From JBJXHB01 sp046160725 (GTDB taxonomy: Bacteria > Pseudomonadota > Gammaproteobacteria > Burkholderiales > Burkholderiaceae_C): 14,754 nt of DNA. Of the stretch, positions 1 through 7,018 are shown piece after piece. Both the position numbers and the translations under genes were made by a program. Below the pieces are notes generated by a model. It ran no database searches. It was not told the DNA's origin and worked only from the letters and a program-made list of their open reading frames with translations. The DNA lies in NCBI GenBank assembly GCA_046160725.1, contig JBJXHB010000008.1, forward strand, positions 1 through 14,754. Reading direction: 5' to 3'. Within the stretch, counting starts at the first letter, position 1, and each line of letters opens with the position of its first letter.

Positions 1-671
1 GCGGCATGGTTGATGACGCTGGGCAACTCCGGCAGGAAGCCCAGCGCCTGCCCTTGCCAGGCCACGGGCAGCCCGGTCACGCGAACGGCCAGGTCCGGCC
101 CTTCGACCGCCGCGCGGGCGACGGCGCCGGGCGCCGGCTGCGGCAGCGTGGCCCGGGCGGCGGCGAACAGGTCGGCGTGGCCAATGGCGGCCTTCCGCGC
201 CGGAAGCCTGAGAACGAAATCGCCACCCTCGGGAATGCACTCGACCTTGCACACCAGCCAGTCGGCACGCAAGCGAACTTCCAGGGTCCGGTATGAGTCG
301 CCCGCGGGCAGCGTCACCGCCACCGGCAGCAGCAACGTGCCCTCGTAGCCGTAGTTCATCAGCGGGCCGATCGGCAGCCGCTGCGGCGTGGGCCACTCGA
401 TGTCGCCCGCCGTCACGCCTGCAGGCAATGACCATTGCAGGCTGGTCGGCAGGCCGGAGTCGCCGGGGTTCTTCCAGTAGGTGTGCCAGTGCGGCTGATG
501 CACCAGCTTCAGGCCCAGCCACAGCGGCTTGCCCGGGGCCACGCCATCGGGTGCGTGCGCGACGAGTTCGGCGCGCACCTGCGGTGTGGTGACGGTGGGC
601 GACGGCGTGGCCAGCGCCAGCAGCGGCGCGGCCAGGGCGGCCAGCACGGCCAGGATCCAAGGCTTCAGCAT
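1..671 (-). CDS. DsbD/ScsB-like protein-disulfide reductase, N-terminal part (cut by window edge)
   Basis: The frame reads from ATG at 669-671 leftward off the window, giving 223 complete codons. Residues 1-21 are a signal peptide (MLKPW then an Ala/Leu-rich core). The rest resembles the periplasmic N-terminal domain of DsbD/ScsB proteins. The best landmark is WLVCKVECIPEGG at residues 138-150, with Cys141 and Cys145, a motif typical of that domain; HWHTYWKNPGDSG at 61-73 is also typical. In this family the domain receives electrons from a membrane-embedded DsbD part and passes them to periplasmic disulfide substrates. That membrane part and any thioredoxin-like C-terminus would lie beyond base 1. 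No Shine-Dalgarno sequence precedes the ATG, but a CACAAT -10-like hexamer lies 9 bases upstream. DsbD-like versus ScsB-like cannot be settled from this fragment. Confidence 0.85.
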   Translation of the reverse strand, partial: MLKPWILAVLAALAAPLLALATPSPTVTTPQVRAELVAHAPDGVAPGKPLWLGLKLVHQPHWHTYWKNPGDSGLPTSLQWSLPAGVTAGDIEWPTPQRLPIGPLMNYGYEGTLLLPVAVTLPAGDSYRTLEVRLRADWLVCKVECIPEGGDFVLRLPARKAAIGHADLFAAARATLPQPAPGAVARAAVEGPDLAVRVTGLPVAWQGQALGFLPELPSVINHA

Positions 672-680
672 GGCGAGGCG

Positions 681-686
681 ATTGTG
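681..686 (-). promoter_or_regulatory. Candidate -10 element of the DsbD-like gene
   Basis: Read on the minus strand the hexamer is CACAAT, matching 4 of 6 bases of the sigma-70 -10 consensus. It ends 9 bases before the ATG at 671, so transcription would begin about 2-4 bases before the start codon. No good -35 hexamer lies at 16-18 bases spacing, so this is a weak call from position and base content alone. Confidence 0.3.
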
Positions 687-783
687 CGGCGTTGCTCGGC
701 ACCGGATTCGATCCAACCCACCTGGCGTTGTGCGACCCAGGGCGATACTCGCCGACACGGCGGCCAGACCGCGGGAGCGTGCC

Positions 784-1494
784 ATGCCACTCAGGTTCGT
801 GTTGTATGTCGTGGTGTTTGTCGCCGTCGCCTTGCTCATCGGCCTATTGGTCAAGCGGATGGTCGTGGGAGACCGGATCGACGGTCCGCCCGAGGTTGTT
901 GGCGCGGCAACGGCCGCCCCTGGCGCTGCAGCCCTTGCGGCGGCCCGACCGGCGCCGCCGAACGCACCGATCGAGATGCGCCTGGCCACGACCACCGTCT
1001 GGTCGACCGTTGCCTGGATGGTGGTCCTGGCTCTCGGGTCGGTCCTGTTGTTCAGCCAACCGGATGTTCTATGGACGCGCTGGCTCACCTGGACGGTGGC
1101 CGTTGTGCTGGCACTGCTGTCGGCGCTGGCGGCGCTGTTCGTATGGTCCGAGGCCCGGTCGCGCGTGGTCGCCTCGGCATCGGGCCTGGAGTGGCACAAC
1201 GGCCTGAGCCTGCAGAAGCGCATCACCTGGGCCGAGGTCGGATCGGTGCGCCTGGTCGAGCATTGGACCAAGACCAGCGGCTCCTCCGGCTTCAAGGGGG
1301 CGGCGTCGACAACCCATCTCGCCCGCCGGACCCTGCAGTTCCTGGACCGGCAGGGCGCGGCGCTGATGGATTTCGAGGAGCCGCTGCGCCCGGCCGACGC
1401 CTACGCGGTGTTCTTGCAGGCGGTCCCGGTCTGGAGCGGCCATGAGGTGCGGCCCGGCAAGTCCGAGAACGGCGGCCCGGTACTGCCGCCGTGA
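784..1494 (+). CDS. Membrane protein of unknown function with possible bacterial PH-like C-terminal domain
   Basis: This 236-residue protein starts at ATG 784, chosen because GGGAG (773-777) sits 6 bases upstream; the frame is open further upstream without a comparable ribosome site. Three hydrophobic segments are visible: residues 5-23, 72-91 and 100-121. An Ala/Pro-rich linker (about 35-62) separates the first from the second. After the last segment, residues 122-215 look like a soluble beta-rich domain beginning RSRVVASASGLEWHNG, then a TWAEV turn, which resembles the small PH-like domains found after membrane segments in bacterial proteins. That resemblance is by eye only. The gene diverges from the DsbD-like gene across a 112-base gap, and a GATACT -10-like hexamer at 744-749 could serve it. 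I recognise no specific function. Confidence 0.75.
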   Translation: MPLRFVLYVVVFVAVALLIGLLVKRMVVGDRIDGPPEVVGAATAAPGAAALAAARPAPPNAPIEMRLATTTVWSTVAWMVVLALGSVLLFSQPDVLWTRWLTWTVAVVLALLSALAALFVWSEARSRVVASASGLEWHNGLSLQKRITWAEVGSVRLVEHWTKTSGSSGFKGAASTTHLARRTLQFLDRQGAALMDFEEPLRPADAYAVFLQAVPVWSGHEVRPGKSENGGPVLPP

Positions 1495-1603
1495 CGTCAG
1501 CCTTGCGGCATGGCCTGCGGTGGCGCGGGCCGGGGGCAGAATCACCACCCCGACCCGCGGCCATGGGGGCTGTGCGGTTGCATCACCCAAGGCCGCACCC
1601 GAC

Positions 1604-3079
1604 ATGAACACCGCCACCCAGAACGAGCGCGCCGCATTGGCCAGCGCCGTCTACACCGAGCTGAGCCTCTACATCGACGGCGAGTTCCTTACGGGCAGTG
1701 GCCGCCGCGAGCAGGACGTGACCAACCCGGCCACCGGTCTGGCCATTGGCCGCCTGCCGCATGCCAGCCGCGCCGATCTGGACCGCGCCCTGGCGGCGGC
1801 GCAGCGTGCCTTCGGCACCTGGCGCCACAGCTCGCCGCTGGAGCGCTCGCGCATCCTGCGCAAGGTGGGCGAGCTGTCGCGCGAGCGGGCCGCCGAGATC
1901 GGCCGCCACATCACACTGGACATGGGCAAGCCGCTGGCCGAGGGTGCCGCCGAGGTGGTGGCCTGCGCCGACCATTGCGACTGGCATGCCGAAGAGTGCC
2001 GCCGCATCTATGGCCGTGTCATTCCGCCGCGCCTGCCCAATGTGCGCCAGATGGTGCTGCGCGAGCCGATCGGCGTGTGCGCCGCCTTCACGCCCTGGAA
2101 CTTCCCGTACAACCAGGCCATCCGCAAGATCGCCGCGGCCATTGGTGCCGGCTGCACCATCATCATCAAGGGACCGGAGGACGCACCCAGCGCGCTGATC
2201 CACATCGCCCGCATGTTCCACGAGGCCGGCCTGCCGCCCGGCGTGCTGAACGTGGTCTTCGGCGTGCCGGCCGAGGTGTCGGGCTACCTGATCGACTCAC
2301 CCATCGTGCGCAAGATCTCGTTCACCGGCTCGGTGCCCGTGGGCAAGCAACTGGCCGCGCTGGCCGGCGCACAGATGAAGCGCGTGACCATGGAGCTGGG
2401 CGGGCACTCGCCGGTGGTAGTGTTCGACGATGCCGACATCGACCGCGCTGCGGACCTGCTGGCTGGCTTCAAGTTCCGCAACGCCGGCCAGGTGTGCGTG
2501 GCGCCGACCCGCTTCTATGTGCAGCAGGGCGCGTTCGACCGCTTCATGGCGCGCTTCATCGAGCGCGCCCGCGAGATCAAGGTCGGCCCCGGGCTGGACC
2601 CGGCCAGCCGCATGGGGCCGCTGGCCCATGCGCGGCGCCTGCCCTCCATGCAGCGCTTTGTCGAGGATGCGGCCGCCCGCGGCGGCCGGGTCGAGACCGG
2701 CGGCGAGCGCGTCGGCAGCGTCGGCAGCTTCTTCGCGCCGACAGTGCTGACCCAGGTGCCGGACGACGCGATGGTGATGACGCAGGAGCCCTTCGGCCCG
2801 ATCGCGCCCTGCGTGCCGTTCAAGGAGGTCGACGAGGTGCTGGCGCGCGCCAATGCCTTGCCCTTCGGCTTGTCGTCCTATGTGTTCACCACCAACACCC
2901 GGCGTGCGCTGGCGATGCAGAACGGCCTGGAAAGCGGCATCGTCAACATCAATCACTTCGGCCAGGCACTGGCCGAGACACCCTTCGGTGGCATCAAGGA
3001 CAGCGGCATCGGCAGCGAGGGTGGCACCGAGACTTTTGACGGCTACCTCACGACCAAGTTCGTGACCCAGATGGACTGA
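1604..3079 (+). CDS. NAD(P)-dependent aldehyde dehydrogenase (ALDH superfamily)
   Basis: The 491-residue product has the full length and all key motifs of an aldehyde dehydrogenase, which oxidises an aldehyde to an acid with NAD(P)+ in the cytoplasm. Visible are FTPWNFP with oxyanion-hole Asn166, cofactor-contact Lys189 (KGPEDAP, where most relatives have KP), the Rossmann loop FTGSVPVG (240-247), general base Glu264 (MELGG), nucleophile Cys298 (GQVC) and Glu395 in QEPFGP. Start ATG 1604 fits the family N-terminus; the frame continues upstream but lacks family sequence, and the ribosome site is weak. A CAGAAT -10-like hexamer at 1537-1542 is a possible promoter. The overall look is closest to succinate-semialdehyde or related dehydrogenases, but substrate cannot be read from sequence. 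A lipoprotein gene follows after 3 bases, probably cotranscribed. Confidence 0.93.
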   Translation: MNTATQNERAALASAVYTELSLYIDGEFLTGSGRREQDVTNPATGLAIGRLPHASRADLDRALAAAQRAFGTWRHSSPLERSRILRKVGELSRERAAEIGRHITLDMGKPLAEGAAEVVACADHCDWHAEECRRIYGRVIPPRLPNVRQMVLREPIGVCAAFTPWNFPYNQAIRKIAAAIGAGCTIIIKGPEDAPSALIHIARMFHEAGLPPGVLNVVFGVPAEVSGYLIDSPIVRKISFTGSVPVGKQLAALAGAQMKRVTMELGGHSPVVVFDDADIDRAADLLAGFKFRNAGQVCVAPTRFYVQQGAFDRFMARFIERAREIKVGPGLDPASRMGPLAHARRLPSMQRFVEDAAARGGRVETGGERVGSVGSFFAPTVLTQVPDDAMVMTQEPFGPIAPCVPFKEVDEVLARANALPFGLSSYVFTTNTRRALAMQNGLESGIVNINHFGQALAETPFGGIKDSGIGSEGGTETFDGYLTTKFVTQMD

Positions 3080-3082
3080 CAC

Positions 3083-4054
3083 TTGCGTCCCTTTGACATC
3101 GACACCGGCAACCCGCGGGCAACATCGCGGCGCCGGAGACTTGGCACGGTCGCGCTGGCGGCTGCGCTGATGCTGGGCGGCTGCGCCTCGCGGTCTACCG
3201 AGGTGCGCCCGGTGCGGGCCGATCCGGCGCACTTTGCGGCCTGGCCCTGCGAGCGGCTGCATGACGAGATCGACCTGGTGCAGGAGCGCGCCATTGACGT
3301 GGCTTATGCCGTGGACGCACGCTCGGGCAACAACATGATCGCGCTCGGACTGGGCGTCACCGTTTTCTGGCCGGCGCTGCTGGCGGTGCGGCCGGAGGGC
3401 CTGGAGGCGCGCGAGCTGGCGGCGCTGAAGGGGCGCGACGAGGCGTTGCGGGCCGTGGTCGAGCGCAAGGGCTGCGGCGCGCGTCCGTCCACCATGGCCG
3501 CGGTGCGGGCCGGCCATGTGCCGGTGGCCCTGGGCGAGCGGCTGGTGTACGAGGACCGGCCCGGCGGCGCGCCCCGCCCGCGCGAGCTCGGCCTGCGCGT
3601 CACCGAGCTGCGCCACAACCAGATCGAGTTCGCGGTGGACATCGGCGGCACCCGACTGCCGGAGCTGTGGCGGCAGGACCTGGCCGGCAACCCCTTGCCC
3701 GGCGCGCAGTCGCGGCTGATCGGCTGGCAGCGGCTGCTGCGCCGGCAGATGGAGCTGGGCGACGTGCTCAACGGCGACCTGACGCTGCCCGACCCGAACC
3801 TGGGCAGCGCCCGGGTGCGTGGGCAGGTGGTGGCGGTGGGCCCGCAGGAGATTGCGGGGCGGCGCTTTGACGTCGCCGTGATCGAGCTGTTCGGCGAGGC
3901 GCCGCAGCCACCATCGGTCAGCGCCGGCACGACGCGGCTGGACGGTGTCATGGCCGTCGACCGGCGCAGCGGCGTGCTGCTGCGGCTGGAGCTGCGCTGC
4001 ACCAACCCGGAGTTCGCGCTGCGCCGCCGGTTGATGCGCATCGAGCCGGCCTGA
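3083..4054 (+). CDS. Predicted outer-membrane lipoprotein of unknown function
   Basis: The 323-residue product begins with a Lys/Arg-type signal sequence (RRRR at 16-19), a hydrophobic core (about 21-31) and a lipobox LGGC ending at Cys34. The residue after the Cys is Ala, not Asp, which favours sorting to the outer membrane. TTG 3083 is the only start that keeps the whole signal; the next in-frame ATG (Met30) would destroy it. It lies 3 bases after the dehydrogenase stop, so translation is probably coupled. Mature residues 55-131 carry two cysteines (Cys56, Cys131) flanking a helix and a hydrophobic stretch (86-103, with FWPALLAV) followed by ARELAALKGRDEALR, a layout seen in many uncharacterised proteobacterial lipoproteins. 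The C-terminal 180 residues look beta-rich. No catalytic motif is evident and the link to the dehydrogenase is unexplained. Confidence 0.8.
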   Translation: MRPFDIDTGNPRATSRRRRLGTVALAAALMLGGCASRSTEVRPVRADPAHFAAWPCERLHDEIDLVQERAIDVAYAVDARSGNNMIALGLGVTVFWPALLAVRPEGLEARELAALKGRDEALRAVVERKGCGARPSTMAAVRAGHVPVALGERLVYEDRPGGAPRPRELGLRVTELRHNQIEFAVDIGGTRLPELWRQDLAGNPLPGAQSRLIGWQRLLRRQMELGDVLNGDLTLPDPNLGSARVRGQVVAVGPQEIAGRRFDVAVIELFGEAPQPPSVSAGTTRLDGVMAVDRRSGVLLRLELRCTNPEFALRRRLMRIEPA

Positions 4055-4070
4055 CTGCCCGGCCGGAGGT

Positions 4071-4093
4071 GGGGCTGCACGGGCGCCCCCTTT
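4071..4093 (+). terminator. Weak candidate terminator after the dehydrogenase-lipoprotein pair
   Basis: GGGGC (4071-4075) can pair with GCCCC (4085-4089) across a 9-base loop, followed by CTTT. The stem is short and the T-run has only three bases. It directly abuts the candidate CpxR-type box, so the two could interfere. Low confidence. Confidence 0.25.
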
Positions 4094-4105
4094 GCATCTC
4101 TTTAC
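4091..4105 (+). promoter_or_regulatory. Candidate CpxR-type operator (TTTGC-N5-TTTAC)
   Basis: The plus strand reads TTTGC-ATCTC-TTTAC; the complement is GTAAA-N5-GCAAA, one mismatch from the GTAAA-N5-GTAAA tandem box described for CpxR in enterobacteria. The two half-sites repeat at 10-base spacing, as expected for an OmpR-class dimer on one face of the helix. It lies 77 bases before a CpxP/Spy-like gene that is itself followed by CpxR- and CpxA-like genes, and it is an AT-rich island in very GC-rich DNA. Binding is inferred. Confidence 0.55.
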
Positions 4106-4128
4106 GCCCCGGCCACCCCGACGATACC
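4101..4128 (+). promoter_or_regulatory. Candidate sigma-70 promoter of the CpxP/Spy-like gene
   Basis: TTTACG (4101-4106, 4 of 6 to the -35 consensus) and GATACC (4123-4128, 3 of 6 to the -10 consensus) are 16 bases apart, placing the start of transcription near 4134-4136 and leaving a leader of about 47 bases. The downstream half of the candidate CpxR-type box forms the -35 element, which would suit a regulator that contacts polymerase at a weak promoter. The hexamers are poor matches on their own. Confidence 0.4.
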
Positions 4129-4181
4129 GGCGCTGCAGACACTGACTTCATACCGTTCAACCACCTCGCAAAGGAACTCGT

Positions 4182-4751
4182 ATGAAGTCCAACACTGCTT
4201 TGTTCTCCCCGTCCCGCCTGGTCGCGGCCGCCCTGCTGGCCGCCATCGCCGGCAGCGTGGCTACGCTGGCCCAGGCCCAACCCCAGGCTGGCAGCATGAT
4301 GATGGCCGGCCACCGCGACCATGGAGGCCACGGCATGATGGGCGGCCCCGGCGGCGGCCGCGGCGGCATGGGCATGCAGATGTCCGAGCAGGCGCTGGAC
4401 CACGTCGGCGCATCCGACGACCAGAAGAAGCGGGTGCGCGACATCATGAAGGCCGCCCATGACGACATGCGGGCCCAGCGCCAGGCCGGCCAGGCCACCC
4501 GCGAGCAGGCCATGGCGGTGTTCAGCCAGCCGGTGGTGGACGCCAGGGCCGCCGAGGCTGTGCGGCAGCAGATGCTGCAGCAGCATGACCAGGCCAGCCG
4601 GCGCATGATGCAGGCCATGCTGGATGCCAGTGCCGTGTTGACGCCCGAGCAGCGCGGCAAGCTGGCCGACACCATGAAGCAGCGCCGTGCCATGGCCGAG
4701 CGGCACCAGCGCGAGCGCCAGCACCTGGACGGCGCGCCGCGTCGCCCCTGA
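4182..4751 (+). CDS. Spy/CpxP-like periplasmic LTXXQ protein with Met/His-rich segment
   Basis: The 189-residue product starts at ATG 4182 with AAGGA (4171-4175) 6 bases upstream. Residues 1-32 are a signal peptide (likely cleavage after AQA). Residues 37-67 are extremely rich in Gly, with Met at 39-41, 52, 53, 63, 65 and 67 and His at 44, 47 and 50. From about 68 onward the protein is helical and charged, with one clear LTPEQ motif (153-157) and a degenerate partner GASDDQ (76-81), the pattern of the Spy/CpxP family. Relatives act in the periplasm as chaperones or as inhibitors of the CpxA sensor. Its place directly before a CpxR/CpxA-like pair supports a feedback role. The Met/His segment could bind copper or another metal; that is inference. 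A terminator follows the gene. Confidence 0.85.
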   Translation: MKSNTALFSPSRLVAAALLAAIAGSVATLAQAQPQAGSMMMAGHRDHGGHGMMGGPGGGRGGMGMQMSEQALDHVGASDDQKKRVRDIMKAAHDDMRAQRQAGQATREQAMAVFSQPVVDARAAEAVRQQMLQQHDQASRRMMQAMLDASAVLTPEQRGKLADTMKQRRAMAERHQRERQHLDGAPRRP

Positions 4752-4818
4752 TGCCGGGTGGCGTTGCCCGATGCGCGGCCACGCCGTATCCTGCCAACCG
4801 TCTCCTCCAGTGAGAGTT

Positions 4819-4853
4819 GCCCCGGCGGCCGCCTGGCCACCGGGGCCCTTTTT
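4819..4853 (+). terminator. Intrinsic terminator between the CpxP-like gene and the response regulator
   Basis: GCCCCGG (4819-4825) pairs perfectly with CCGGGGC (4840-4846), with a 14-base loop that can itself pair in part. A CC and then five Ts (4849-4853) follow. It lies 67 bases after the CpxP-like stop and 21 bases before the regulator ATG. It would end most cpxP-like transcripts and let only readthrough reach the regulator and kinase genes, unless they have their own promoter, for which there is little room. Confidence 0.7.
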
Positions 4854-4874
4854 GTGGCGCCTGCCGATTGACCG

Positions 4875-5591
4875 ATGAGCCATCGCCTGCTGCTGATCGA
4901 CGATGACCAGCGGCTGACCACCATGGTCGGCGACTACCTGCGTGCCAACGGCTACGAGGTGGAGGCCGCCGGCACGCTGGCCGCGGGCCGCCAGCGGCTG
5001 CACGCCGACCACTGGGACGGCCTGTTGCTGGACCTGATGCTGCCGGACGGCGACGGCCTGGACCTGACGCGCGAACTGCGCGCCGACCCGCGGCTCAAGC
5101 ACCTGCCGCTGCTGATGCTCACCGCCCGCGGCGAGCCGCTGGACCGGGTCATCGGGCTCGAGCTCGGGGCCGACGACTATCTGCCCAAGCCCTTCGAGCC
5201 GCGCGAGTTGCTGGCCCGGGTCAAGGCGCTGCTGCGCCGGTCCATGGCCGACACCCGCACCGACGACGTGCTGCGCTTCGGCCGGCTGGCCATCGACCTG
5301 GGCGCGCGCCAGGCCCAGCTCGACGGTCAGGCCTGCGACCTGACCAGCCACCAGTTCGACCTGCTGGTGGTGCTGGCCCGCGCCGCTGGCCGGGTGCTGA
5401 CGCGCGACCAGATCATGGACGCGCTGAAGGGGCATCCGCTGGAGGCTTTCGACCGCAGCATCGACGTGCATGTCTCGCGCATCCGGGCCTGCATCGAGGA
5501 CGACCCCAAGGTGCCCAAGCGGGTGCTGACGGTGCGCGGCGCCGGCTATGTGTTTGCACGCAAGCAGGACGGCGACGCCGCGGCCGGGTGA
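4875..5591 (+). CDS. OmpR/CpxR-family response regulator
   Basis: The 238-residue product has a receiver domain (about 1-120) and a winged-helix DNA-binding domain (about 135-232). The acidic pocket is D9-D10-D11 region, the phospho-acceptor is Asp53 (LLDLMLPDGDG), and the switch residues are Thr83 (MLTARGE) and Lys105 (LPKPFEPRELL). The DNA-binding domain ends with SIDVHVSRIRACIEDDP and a TVRGAGYVFA wing, diagnostic of the OmpR/PhoB class and close in style to CpxR. ATG 4875 gives the standard N-terminus; no clear Shine-Dalgarno sequence precedes it. The kinase gene overlaps its stop by 4 bases, and a CpxP-like gene lies upstream. It likely binds the candidate box at 4091-4105. Some other OmpR-class regulator, such as a copper-responsive one, remains possible. 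Confidence 0.92.
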   Translation: MSHRLLLIDDDQRLTTMVGDYLRANGYEVEAAGTLAAGRQRLHADHWDGLLLDLMLPDGDGLDLTRELRADPRLKHLPLLMLTARGEPLDRVIGLELGADDYLPKPFEPRELLARVKALLRRSMADTRTDDVLRFGRLAIDLGARQAQLDGQACDLTSHQFDLLVVLARAAGRVLTRDQIMDALKGHPLEAFDRSIDVHVSRIRACIEDDPKVPKRVLTVRGAGYVFARKQDGDAAAG

Positions 5592-6994
5592 GGTTTCTGT
5601 TCCTGCGCGTCTGGCTCACCGTGGTCGCGGTGTTGGCCTTGTTTGCCCTGAGCGCGGCCTGGTTCGGCCAACGTCACGTGGCCCAGGAGCGCGGCCGCGT
5701 CGAGGCCGCCGTCAGCGAGCGCCTGGCCGCCTGGGCCGACGTCATTCAGCGCTCGCTGCCGCCGGCCAGCGCGCCGGCGGCCGAGCAGGCCCAGGCGCTG
5801 CGTGAATGGGCCCAGCGGCTGCGCGTGCCGATGGCCCTGCACAGCGTCAGCGGCGAGCGCATCGCCGCCAGCGACGCCTTCAACCGCATCGAGCAGGAGG
5901 CGCCCCTGCGACGCATCGTCAGTGTCCCGCTGGAGGACGGCCGCAGCCTGCAGGTGATGCGCCCGGGCATGCTGGGCCGCCTGGGGCCGCCGCCGGGCCC
6001 GGGCGAACCGGGAGACCGGGGTGGCACCTGGCTGGCCATGCGGGATGGCCCCGGTCCCGGCGGGCCAGGTGGGTCGGGCCTGCGGGCGCGCCCACCCGAC
6101 GCGCTGCTGTCGTTGTTCGGCCTGCAGCCCGGCTGGAGCCTGGCCCTGGTGCTGGGTGCCTTGTTCCTGGCGCTGGCGGCGGCGTCCTATCCGGTCGTGA
6201 GGGGCATGACACGGCGCTTGGAGTCACTGAAGGCCGGCGTCGAGGCCTTTGGCCAGGGCGCGCTGGACCACCGCGTGCCGGAGCAAGGGCGCGATGAGGT
6301 GGCGGCGCTGGCACGCAGCTTCAACCGCAGCGCCCAGCAGGTGCAGACCCTGCTGCAGTCGCACCAGAGCCTGCTGGCCAATGCCAGCCATGAGCTGCGG
6401 TCGCCGCTGGCGCGGCTGAAGATGGCTGTGGCGCTGTTCGAGGAGGCCCCCGAAGGCCAGCGCCAGCGCCTGCGGCGCGAGATCGATGCCAACGTCGCCG
6501 AGCTGGATGCGCTGGTCGAGGAGGTGTTGCTGGCCAGCCGGCTGGATGCCGCGCAGGCCGCGCCATTGCGCGAGCCGGTCGAGCTTGCCGCCATTGCCGC
6601 CGAGGAGGCTGCACGCGTCGAGGCGGAGGTTGACGCCGCGGACAGCAGCACGGTCGTCGGTGACGAGCGGCTGCTGCGGCGGGCCTTGCGCAATCTGCTG
6701 GAGAACGCGCGGCGCTATGGCGCGGGCGCCATTAGCGTCGTGCTGGGACGCGACGCACAGGGCATGGTCGAGGTCCGGGTCTGCGACCGCGGCCCGGGCG
6801 TGCCGCCGGCCTGGCGGGAGCGCATCTTCGAGCCGTTCTTCCGCATGCCCGGCCATGCCGAGCGTGAGGGCGGCGTGGGCCTGGGCCTGAGCCTGGTGCG
6901 GCAGATCGCCCAGGCCCATGGCGGCCGTGTGCGCTGCGAGCCGCGCGACGGCGGCGGCAGCTGCTTCATCATCAGCCTGCCCGCAGCCGGCTGA
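5588..6994 (+). CDS. CpxA-like membrane sensor histidine kinase
   Basis: The 468-residue kinase starts at GTG 5588, which overlaps the regulator's TGA (GTGA), indicating translational coupling. Membrane helices are at about 7-26 and 183-203, enclosing a periplasmic domain of about 155 residues. A HAMP domain (about 204-257) leads to the H-box SHELRSPLARLK with phospho-acceptor His268. The ATPase domain has the N-box (Asn373 in NLLENARRY), G1 (DRGPG, 400-404), F-box (FEPFF, 414-418) and G2 (GVGLGLS, 429-435). The H-box and HAMP order fit the CpxA class. The periplasmic domain is unusual in carrying a Gly/Pro-rich low-complexity stretch at about 126-168 close to the second membrane helix. It should phosphorylate the regulator encoded just upstream, and the CpxP-like protein is its likely periplasmic modulator. 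Confidence 0.92.
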   Translation: MRFLFLRVWLTVVAVLALFALSAAWFGQRHVAQERGRVEAAVSERLAAWADVIQRSLPPASAPAAEQAQALREWAQRLRVPMALHSVSGERIAASDAFNRIEQEAPLRRIVSVPLEDGRSLQVMRPGMLGRLGPPPGPGEPGDRGGTWLAMRDGPGPGGPGGSGLRARPPDALLSLFGLQPGWSLALVLGALFLALAAASYPVVRGMTRRLESLKAGVEAFGQGALDHRVPEQGRDEVAALARSFNRSAQQVQTLLQSHQSLLANASHELRSPLARLKMAVALFEEAPEGQRQRLRREIDANVAELDALVEEVLLASRLDAAQAAPLREPVELAAIAAEEAARVEAEVDAADSSTVVGDERLLRRALRNLLENARRYGAGAISVVLGRDAQGMVEVRVCDRGPGVPPAWRERIFEPFFRMPGHAEREGGVGLGLSLVRQIAQAHGGRVRCEPRDGGGSCFIISLPAAG

Positions 6995-7018
6995 AGGTGC
7001 CTCGGGGCGCCGGGCGTG

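Noticed and set aside
1495..1603. Small gene or RNA between the membrane protein and the aldehyde dehydrogenase
   Set aside because: No start with a ribosome site, no stable hairpin with T-run; only a possible -10 hexamer (CAGAAT, 1537-1542).
2297..3616. Long open frame on the minus strand opposite the aldehyde dehydrogenase and lipoprotein genes
   Set aside because: Its translation is Arg/Gly/His/Gln-rich with no family features, and it covers two well-supported genes. High GC leaves few stop codons in antisense frames.
4265..4385. Short repeats in the Gly/Met-rich coding segment as a possible CRISPR or tandem-repeat locus
   Set aside because: The repeats are codon-level echoes of a Gly/Met/His-rich peptide, with no spacers or regular unit length.
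3948..5471. Long minus-strand open frame opposite the CpxP-like and response-regulator genes
   Set aside because: Same reason: low-complexity composition opposite genes with clear motifs.
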